Below are positions 1-4,984 of a stretch of 5,718 bases of DNA, piece after piece. The translations under genes and the position numbers were made by a program. The notes under the pieces were generated by a model, which saw only the letters and a program-made list of their open reading frames with translations, had not been told where the DNA came from and did no database searches. Origin of the DNA: Geobacter sp. UBA5608 (GTDB taxonomy: Bacteria > Desulfobacterota > Desulfuromonadia > Geobacterales > Pseudopelobacteraceae); assembly GCA_002424705.1 (NCBI GenBank), contig DIKW01000061.1, positions 32,890 to 38,607 on the forward strand. The letters are read 5' to 3'. Position 1 is the stretch's first letter; every line of letters starts with the position of its first letter.

Positions 1-1061
1 TACAGTTTCAGATGCGTGAGGTGACGGGCCTTGATCTGGACGGCAAACGGGTGCTGACCGACAAGGGTGCGGTGGGGTACGATTATCTGATCCTGGCTGG
101 CGGCAGTGTGACCAATTTCTTTGGCAACGCCGCAGTGGCGTGCCATGCCTTCGATCTGAAGCGGCTTGCCGACGCCGAGCGGTTACGTAATGCTATTCTG
201 ACTACCTTTGAGCTTGCGGTGCAGGAGGCGGACCCGCAGCTTCGCAGGGAACTCTTGACCTTTATCGTGGTGGGTGGCGGCCCCACCGGCGTTGAGTTTG
301 CCGGCGCCCTGGCCGAGCTGATTCGATACGTCTTCCGCAAGGACTATCCTGCGCTTAACCTTGCAGACTGCCGGGTGATCCTGCTTGAGGCGGCACCGAC
401 CCTGCTGGGGGCCATGCCGGAGCGTTTGCGGCGGTATGCTGAAAAACGGTTGCGGCAGATGGGGGTTGAGGTGCGCTGTAACAGCCTGGTGGCGGATGCC
501 ACCGCGGGCAGCGTTGTTCTGGCTGATGGCGAGACCATCGCCAGCCGCACCCTGTTCTGGTCAGCCGGGGTCAAGGCTGCCCCGCTGGCTGATCTGCTGC
601 CGGGGGAAAAGGGGCCAGGAGGACGGGTTTTCGTGACTGACGGGCTCACGCTGGCAGGGCATGACGACGTCTATCTGGTGGGTGACATGGCCTGCGTGCT
701 GCATCATGGCAAACCCTTGCCGATGGTGGCGCCGGTTGCCATGCAGCAGGGCCGCTATGCCGCCCGCTCGATCATTGCACGTGAACAGGCGGCTGCGACG
801 GCACCGTTTCAGTATGTCGACAAAGGCAGTATGGCGACCATCGGCCGCAGCACTGCCGTGGCAATGGCCTTTGGTCTCTCGTTTTCCGGATTTGTTGCCT
901 GGCTGGTCTGGTTGCTGCTGCATCTGTACTACCTGATCGGTTTCCGTAACCGGGTGGTAGTGCTGCTCAACTGGGCTTGGTACTACTGGTTTCATGAACG
1001 GCAGGTGCGATTGATCACTGCTGACAGTAAGAGATGCTCATCAGGAGGGGTTGATGGTTAA
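1..1061 (+). CDS. ndh: Type II NADH:quinone oxidoreductase (NDH-2 family), 5'-truncated by window edge
   Basis: This is a single-subunit, non-proton-pumping flavoprotein that would pass electrons from NADH to quinone at the inner face of the cytoplasmic membrane. The frame is open from base 3 (Gln-Phe-Gln before the Met codon at 12), so that Met is internal. Roughly 80-100 residues, including the first FAD-binding GxGxxG, lie outside the window. Counting from the Met at 12, YDYLILAGGS (23-32) is the FAD-domain strand. GGGPTGVE (88-95) is the NAD(H) Rossmann loop, and E126 ends its second strand (VILLE), which favours NADH over NADPH. VYLVGDMA (220-227) is the second FAD contact. APVAMQQG (240-247) is the quinone-site motif, with Pro where many NDH-2s have Gln. 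Residues 288-330 form the hydrophobic, Trp/Tyr-rich membrane anchor. The last 8 bp overlap the next gene. The family call is secure; quinone type is unknown. Confidence 0.92.
   Translation, partial: QFQMREVTGLDLDGKRVLTDKGAVGYDYLILAGGSVTNFFGNAAVACHAFDLKRLADAERLRNAILTTFELAVQEADPQLRRELLTFIVVGGGPTGVEFAGALAELIRYVFRKDYPALNLADCRVILLEAAPTLLGAMPERLRRYAEKRLRQMGVEVRCNSLVADATAGSVVLADGETIASRTLFWSAGVKAAPLADLLPGEKGPGGRVFVTDGLTLAGHDDVYLVGDMACVLHHGKPLPMVAPVAMQQGRYAARSIIAREQAAATAPFQYVDKGSMATIGRSTAVAMAFGLSFSGFVAWLVWLLLHLYYLIGFRNRVVVLLNWAWYYWFHERQVRLITADSKRCSSGGVDG
1043..1048 (+). promoter_or_regulatory. Strong ribosome binding site for the 51-codon ORF
   Basis: AGGAGG lies 5 nt upstream of the ATG at 1054, inside the last codons of the NADH dehydrogenase gene. 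It is a perfect Shine-Dalgarno core at good spacing. It is the main reason to treat the short ORF as a real gene translated from the same message. Confidence 0.7.
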
Positions 1062-1209
1062 GACGGCAACCTTTGAGGCACTGCTGGATTCATTGCAGCA
1101 GGATGGCGACGGCTACCTGTTCACCCTGGAGGGCAAGCAGTATCGGATCAGCGATCGTGACGAAGTACGCGCCATTGCTGAGTCTCACGGGTATATCCTG
1201 ATTTATTGA
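1054..1209 (+). CDS. Small hypothetical protein (51 aa), overlapping the end of ndh
   Basis: The ATG at 1054 opens a 51-codon frame ending in TGA at 1207-1209. The protein begins MVKTATFEALLDSLQQDGDG and ends with GYILIY. It is acidic, with no signal peptide, membrane segment, Cys pair or obvious nucleic-acid-binding motif. The pattern suggests a helix (about 6-16), two short strands around YLFTLEGKQYRI (21-32), a helix over DEVRAIAESH (36-45) and a hydrophobic C-terminal strand, which would be a small alpha/beta fold. I do not recognise the family. Support for its being real is the perfect AGGAGG 5 nt upstream, the 8-bp overlap with ndh (typical of translational coupling) and a protein-like residue pattern. 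Its last 7 bp overlap the end of the opposing sensor gene. A role linked to the NADH dehydrogenase is only an inference from position. Confidence 0.68.
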   Translation: MVKTATFEALLDSLQQDGDGYLFTLEGKQYRISDRDEVRAIAESHGYILIY

Positions 1210-2408
1210 GGCTCCTTGCCGGTGCGCAGGATGGCGGTGAACATCGCTTCCTGATCAGTCTGGGAGACTGAAATCACCACCTCTACCTCGAACAGCCTGC
1301 CACAGATATCCCGCACCGTCTGTCGACTGGTGGTTCCGATCAGGGCGCTGCTGCCGGCATGAAAGTAGTCGCTGATCCCCTCCCGTAGTGCCGTCGGATC
1401 GCTGAAAAAGTCAAAGATGCTTTGGCCCAATAGTTCATCTTTGCTGATTCCAAACAGTTTTTCTGCCTTCTGGTTGGTGATCACGATCTTGCCGTCCGGC
1501 AGAAAGGTGACGATCGGCGACTGGGCGATCTCAATGAAGTTTCGGTAGCGTTCATCCGACTCGTGTCGTTGGCGTGTGCGTCGTTCCAGTTCCGCCATCA
1601 GCTCGTTGAAGGAGGTCACCAGTCGGCCGATCTCATCGTTGTTAGCGGCCACGATCGGGCTGGAGAAATTGCCGCTGTTGGCCGCAGTTTCGATTCCCTC
1701 CGCCACCTTGGCCACCGGCGACAGGATCGTGCGGTGAATCAGCCAGCCGGTAACCACTACCAGCAGCAGTACGATCACCCCCTCCAACAGAAGTTCACGC
1801 CGCATATTCTTCAGGATGGTCTGCTGCAGCGTACTGAGTGGCACTGATACCGAAATCGCGCCGATCAGTTCGCCGGCCTGATAATTGTACGACGGATGTC
1901 CCTTGGGGAATCGCTGCTGCACAAAGCGCGGGGCTTGCTCGAAGCTGCCGTGGCAGGTAAGACACGACTGATCGGCCACCATCGGCAAGAGGTAGCGTAG
2001 TGCCTTATTGCTGCCGTCACCCACCACCTGGAAACGCTCTTTCAGCTGTGAGCCTTTGAATTGCAGCAGCGTCTCACGTTCATAGGCGTCCGGCTGGTTT
2101 TGGGGGTTGCGGTAACGCAGTGACACTTGGCGCACGTAATAGGGGCTGTCTTGGGTGAGGCGCAGGGCAATGCGGGTGGCGGCCACCTGGGGGGTCAGAC
2201 CGGTGTTTTGCTCCACCTGCTCAACCCGGACCACCGATGAAAGATATTCGCGAATCTCTACGATCTGGCGTGCGATGGTGCGGGCCTTGTCTACAGTTTC
2301 CTGCAAGGCCAGCGCCTGATCATGCCGGTACGAGGTCCAGGCCAGGGTCATGAACAGGACGATCAGCAGACAGCTGATGATCAGGGTTAGTTTGGTGGTG
2401 ATCCGCAT
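1203..2408 (-). CDS. Membrane haem-c sensor: Tll0287-like (DUF3365) - HAMP - PAS, no output domain
   Basis: This 401-residue inner-membrane sensor has a TM helix (about 6-24), a periplasmic Tll0287-like/DUF3365 domain (about 30-195), a second TM (about 206-226), HAMP (about 222-275), a short coiled linker (268-286) and a PAS domain (about 283-397). The periplasmic domain carries RNPQNQPDAYE (100-110) and a haem c attachment motif CLTCH (C149, C152, H153) followed by GSFEQAP, both hallmarks of the family. It probably senses redox state or a small ligand through covalent haem. The chain stops right after the PAS fold with no kinase, GGDEF, EAL or chemotaxis domain, which is unusual. The frame stays open to an ATG at 2498, but that start has no ribosome site and lies upstream of a strong promoter. 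The ATG at 2408 has GAGG 5 nt upstream and directly precedes the basic-then-hydrophobic signal anchor, so I chose it. It is transcribed divergently from the PBP1A gene. No partner kinase or regulator is visible. Confidence 0.88.
   Translation of the reverse strand: MRITTKLTLIISCLLIVLFMTLAWTSYRHDQALALQETVDKARTIARQIVEIREYLSSVVRVEQVEQNTGLTPQVAATRIALRLTQDSPYYVRQVSLRYRNPQNQPDAYERETLLQFKGSQLKERFQVVGDGSNKALRYLLPMVADQSCLTCHGSFEQAPRFVQQRFPKGHPSYNYQAGELIGAISVSVPLSTLQQTILKNMRRELLLEGVIVLLLVVVTGWLIHRTILSPVAKVAEGIETAANSGNFSSPIVAANNDEIGRLVTSFNELMAELERRTRQRHESDERYRNFIEIAQSPIVTFLPDGKIVITNQKAEKLFGISKDELLGQSIFDFFSDPTALREGISDYFHAGSSALIGTTSRQTVRDICGRLFEVEVVISVSQTDQEAMFTAILRTGKEPQ
1950..1964 (-). other. Haem c binding motif CxxCH within the sensor
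   Basis: The codons read Cys-Leu-Thr-Cys-His (residues 149-153 of the 401-aa protein). They lie in the part of the domain facing the periplasm, where cytochrome c maturation attaches haem. The order (conserved acidic/Asn-Pro segment, then CxxCH-Gly, then the GELIGAISVSVP strand) matches the Tll0287-like family, so the motif is unlikely to be a chance match. Confidence 0.85.
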
Positions 2409-2413
2409 AGTGG

Positions 2414-2417
2414 CCTC
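2414..2417 (-). promoter_or_regulatory. Ribosome binding site that decides the sensor start
   Basis: On the minus strand GAGG lies 5 nt before the ATG at 2408. The alternative in-frame ATG at 2498 has no purine-rich stretch upstream. Together with the promoter at 2445-2472, this favours the 401-residue protein over the 431-residue one. Confidence 0.6.
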
Positions 2418-2444
2418 GTGACAAGCGTGGTGCGACCGTGACTC

Positions 2445-2472
2445 AGTATAGCTGAAAGCGGCCGCTTGGCAA
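2445..2472 (-). promoter_or_regulatory. Sigma70-like promoter of the sensor gene
   Basis: Reading the minus strand, TTGCCA (2472-2467) and TATACT (2450-2445) each match the sigma70 consensus hexamers at 5 of 6 positions, with a 16-bp spacer. Transcription would start near 2438, leaving a leader of about 30 nt before the ATG at 2408. The spacer is almost filled by a perfect 12-bp palindrome, so the promoter may be controlled by a dimeric DNA-binding protein. The promoter is seen in the sequence only; activity is inferred. Confidence 0.6.
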
Positions 2473-2474
2473 GC
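2456..2474. promoter_or_regulatory. Overlapping palindromes in the sensor promoter, candidate operator
   Basis: AAGCGGCCGCTT (2456-2467) is a perfect 12-bp palindrome lying between the -10 and -35 hexamers of the sensor promoter. It overlaps a second inverted repeat, GCTTG-G-CAAGC (2464-2474), which covers the -35 hexamer. A protein bound here would directly affect RNA polymerase access, and the site is only about 14 bp from the candidate -35 of the opposite gene. The regulator, if any, is not in the window. A GC-rich palindrome of this size can occur by chance. Confidence 0.35.
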
Positions 2475-2487
2475 TGTTGCAAAAGCC

Positions 2488-2516
2488 TTGAACCTCATTG
2501 GTGAATCGGGTATCGT
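2488..2516 (+). promoter_or_regulatory. Weak candidate promoter for the PBP1A gene
   Basis: TTGAAC (2488-2493) and TATCGT (2511-2516) are separated by 17 bp, and each matches 4 of 6 sigma70 consensus positions. It would give a leader of about 50 nt containing a small hairpin (ACGGC-5 nt-GCCGT, 2538-2552) and the Shine-Dalgarno AAGGA at 2557-2561. It is the best plus-strand match I found in the 164-bp intergenic region, but it is weak. Confidence 0.3.
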
Positions 2517-2572
2517 GCCGGCTGGTTACGGGTACGGACGGCGAGTGGCCGTGAGAAAGGACCCAGCATATT

Positions 2573-4984
2573 ATGTATACTGATCAACAACAACGTCGGC
2601 GTTCGGCAGCCCGGAGGGGCAAGGGTTTTTTATCCACGCTGCTGGTGACTGCCGTTACCCTGGTTCTGGTGACACTGGTGGGCCTGGTTGGCTATGTGGC
2701 CTTTTTGGTAGCAAAGTTGCCCAAAGTCGACCGACTGGCCGACTACAAACCACCGGTGGTTTCGCAGGTCTACGGCGACGACGGCACCCTGGTGGGAGAG
2801 TTTTACCTGGAGCGTCGCACCGTGGTGCCGGTCAACAAGATGCCCCGCAAACTGATTCAGGCCTTTGTGGCGGCCGAAGATGCCAGTTTTTATTCCCATA
2901 AGGGGATTGATTATTTTGGCATTGTCAGGGCCGCCTTCAAAAATCTGATCTCTTTTCGCAAGAAAGAAGGTGCCTCCACTATCACCCAGCAGGTCACCAA
3001 GACCATGCTGCTCAGTCCTGAAAAAAAGATCTCCCGCAAGATCAAGGAAGCCATTCTGGCCAAGCGGTTGGAGGAAAAGCTGACCAAGGACGAGATACTC
3101 TATCTGTATCTCAACCAGATTTATATGGGGGCAGGTGCCTATGGTGTGCAGGCGGCCGCCGAGACCTATTTCGGTAAGGGGGTTGAAACGCTGAACCTTG
3201 CTGAGATGGCGGTGCTGGCCGGTCTGCCCAAGGCCCCTAACGCCTATTCGCCGATCAAGCATCTGGAACGGTCTAGGGAGCGTCAAGGCTATGTGTTGGA
3301 CCGGATGGTGGCTGAAGGCTTCATTACCCAGGCCGAGGCGGACCATGCCCGCAAGACGCCGTTGACCGTGCTTCCCGGACGGCGGGTGGTGAATGATCAG
3401 GTGGCCTATTTTCTTGAACAGATGCGCATCTACCTGGAGGAAAAATACGGCGAGGATCAGCTCTACAAAGGCGGATTAAAAATATTTACCACCATGAACT
3501 ATGAGATGCAGCGTTCGGCCTATGAATCGGTACGTGCCGGCCTGAAGGCGGTTGACAAGCGGATGGGTTTTCGCGGTGCCTCCAAGTTTCTGAAGGAACA
3601 GGAGGTGACACAGTTCTGTGCCAAGGTTGAAGAAGGGATCGATTCGGCAGCCTTGAAAGTGGGAGAAACCTACACCGGCGTCGTGACGGCGGTCTACCCC
3701 AATAAGGGCGAGGCCATCATACGGGTGGGCGACCGGACTGGTGTGATGAACCGCAAGGGGATGGCATGGGCTGGCAAAGTGGGCTTGGTCAACAGCTTTG
3801 GTAAGCCGGACAAGCCGTCCCAGGCTCTCTCTCTGGGTGCCGTGCTGGAGGTGCAGGTGGTGACGCCTGAGGTGAACCGTCAGGGGGCGGTCTTCGCCCT
3901 GGACCAGACACCAGAGGTGCAAGGTGCGCTGGTGGCGATCGATCCTCGTACCGGCGGCATCAAGGCCATGATGGGCGGTTACGACTTCCGCAAGAGCCAG
4001 TTCAATCGAGCGGTGCAGGCCAAGCGTAACGCCGGATCAGCCTTTAAGCCGATTATTTATGCTGCCGCTCTTGAGCGGGGATTGACTCCGGCCACCGTGA
4101 TCGTGGACGAAGAGGTGGAGTACCCGGCGGGGGGCGGAAAACTTTGGAAGCCGAAGAACTACGACGGCACCCATCGTGGGCCCTTGACCATGCGGGAGGC
4201 TCTGACCCACTCGATCAACATCTTCAGCGTCAAGCTGCTCGACCAAGTCGGCGTGGACTATGCCGTTGAGTTCGCCAAAAAGCTGGGCTTTACCTCGAAG
4301 ATCGAGCCCAACCTCTCGTTGGCCCTGGGCGGCGCCAGTGTTTCTCCCCTTGAGCTGACAACGGCCTATGGCGTGTTTGCCAACAAAGGCGTGTACCTGC
4401 AGCCATTTTCTATCCTGCGGGTGACCGACAGTGAAGGCCGGATTCTGGAGGAGCGCAAGCCGGTAGTGCCGGTGGCTTCGACCGTTGCCCCGCCGATCGC
4501 TTTGCCGGCCACTGAGGCTGCCCCCGGCATGGCAACCGTAGTGGCCGTTGAGCCGCCGGCAGTGACGCCGCAAGCCGCCTATATCGTGACCAACTTGATG
4601 GAGAGTGTGGTGCAGAGCGGCACCGGTCACCGGGCCGCAGCCATTAACCGTCCGGTGGCCGGTAAGACCGGCACCAGCAATGATATGAAGGACGCCTGGT
4701 TTGTGGGCTACATCCCGCAGCTGGTGGCTGGCGTCTGGGTTGGGTTCGACAATCAGGAACGTTCTCTGGGGCGCGCCGGAACCGGTGGTCAGGCAGCTGC
4801 GCCGATCTGGGCCGATTTCATGCTGGGGGCAGTTAAAAAATTACCGATTGAACGTTTTGAACCGTCAGAGGATATAACCTATGTCAGGATCAACCCCAAG
4901 ACGGGCCGACTGGCCAGGGGGGGCGAAGGGATTCTGGAGTGCTTCATCAGGGGGACTGAGCCGTCCGGTTACGATGGAGACTGA
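2573..4984 (+). CDS. mrcA: Penicillin-binding protein 1A (bifunctional glycosyltransferase/D,D-transpeptidase)
   Basis: This complete 803-residue class A PBP would polymerise lipid II into glycan strands and form 4-3 peptide cross-links on the periplasmic side of the inner membrane. A basic N-terminus (RRRSAARRGK) is followed by a TM helix (about 20-47). The GT51 domain (about 60-240) shows EDASFYSHKG (102-111, catalytic Glu102), GASTITQQ (133-140) and a KRLEEKLTKDEIL segment (164-176). An OB-like insert (about 330-440, with TGVVTAVYPNKGEAIIRVGD) is typical of PBP1A. The transpeptidase has SAFK (489-492, nucleophile Ser489), SIN (547-549) and KTGT (698-701). All catalytic motifs are intact. 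Oddities are a Pro/Ala/Val-rich stretch (631-668) between the SxN and KTG motifs and a short Gly-rich tail. The start is supported by AAGGA 11 nt upstream, a slightly long spacing. Its last 16 bp overlap the opposing L,D-transpeptidase gene. The symbol follows E. coli; ponA is also used. Confidence 0.95.
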   Translation: MYTDQQQRRRSAARRGKGFLSTLLVTAVTLVLVTLVGLVGYVAFLVAKLPKVDRLADYKPPVVSQVYGDDGTLVGEFYLERRTVVPVNKMPRKLIQAFVAAEDASFYSHKGIDYFGIVRAAFKNLISFRKKEGASTITQQVTKTMLLSPEKKISRKIKEAILAKRLEEKLTKDEILYLYLNQIYMGAGAYGVQAAAETYFGKGVETLNLAEMAVLAGLPKAPNAYSPIKHLERSRERQGYVLDRMVAEGFITQAEADHARKTPLTVLPGRRVVNDQVAYFLEQMRIYLEEKYGEDQLYKGGLKIFTTMNYEMQRSAYESVRAGLKAVDKRMGFRGASKFLKEQEVTQFCAKVEEGIDSAALKVGETYTGVVTAVYPNKGEAIIRVGDRTGVMNRKGMAWAGKVGLVNSFGKPDKPSQALSLGAVLEVQVVTPEVNRQGAVFALDQTPEVQGALVAIDPRTGGIKAMMGGYDFRKSQFNRAVQAKRNAGSAFKPIIYAAALERGLTPATVIVDEEVEYPAGGGKLWKPKNYDGTHRGPLTMREALTHSINIFSVKLLDQVGVDYAVEFAKKLGFTSKIEPNLSLALGGASVSPLELTTAYGVFANKGVYLQPFSILRVTDSEGRILEERKPVVPVASTVAPPIALPATEAAPGMATVVAVEPPAVTPQAAYIVTNLMESVVQSGTGHRAAAINRPVAGKTGTSNDMKDAWFVGYIPQLVAGVWVGFDNQERSLGRAGTGGQAAAPIWADFMLGAVKKLPIERFEPSEDITYVRINPKTGRLARGGEGILECFIRGTEPSGYDGD
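4463..4576 (+). other. Pro/Ala/Val-rich low-complexity insert in the PBP1A transpeptidase domain
   Basis: Residues 631-668 are almost only Pro, Ala, Val, Thr and Glu. They separate the ILRVTDSEGRILEERKP segment from the conserved AAYIVTNLMESVV helix before the KTG motif. PBP1A relatives usually have a short loop here. The reading frame and codon usage continue smoothly, so it looks like an in-frame loop expansion on the protein surface, not an assembly error. Confidence 0.5.

Noticed and set aside
12..14. ATG at 12 as the start of the NADH dehydrogenase
   Set aside because: It would omit the first FAD-binding Rossmann fold, which the family needs. The frame is open upstream, so the gene is cut by the window edge.
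561..995. Minus-strand open frame of 144 codons inside ndh
   Set aside because: Antisense to conserved NDH-2 motifs, with a His/Gln-rich composition typical of a shadow frame.
1195..1232. Inverted repeat ATCCTG...CAGGAT spanning the end of the small ORF and the sensor gene, considered as a terminator
   Set aside because: Only 6 bp with a 26-nt loop and no T-run on either strand.
2467..2481. Sigma54-like element on the plus strand: TGGCAAG, 3 nt, TTGCA, upstream of the PBP1A gene
   Set aside because: The GG and GC pairs are one base closer than the strict -24/-12 spacing requires, and the element lies about 90 bp from the start codon. A near miss, not a supported promoter.
2569..2574. TATTAT resembling a -10 box at the PBP1A start
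   Set aside because: It overlaps the ATG itself, so it could not drive a transcript containing the Shine-Dalgarno site.
2630..3346. Long minus-strand open frame (238 codons) inside the PBP1A gene
   Set aside because: It lies fully antisense to the well-conserved glycosyltransferase domain, and its translation shows no recognisable fold or family motif. It is a shadow of codon bias. The same applies to the frames at 3476-3922 and 4037-4630.
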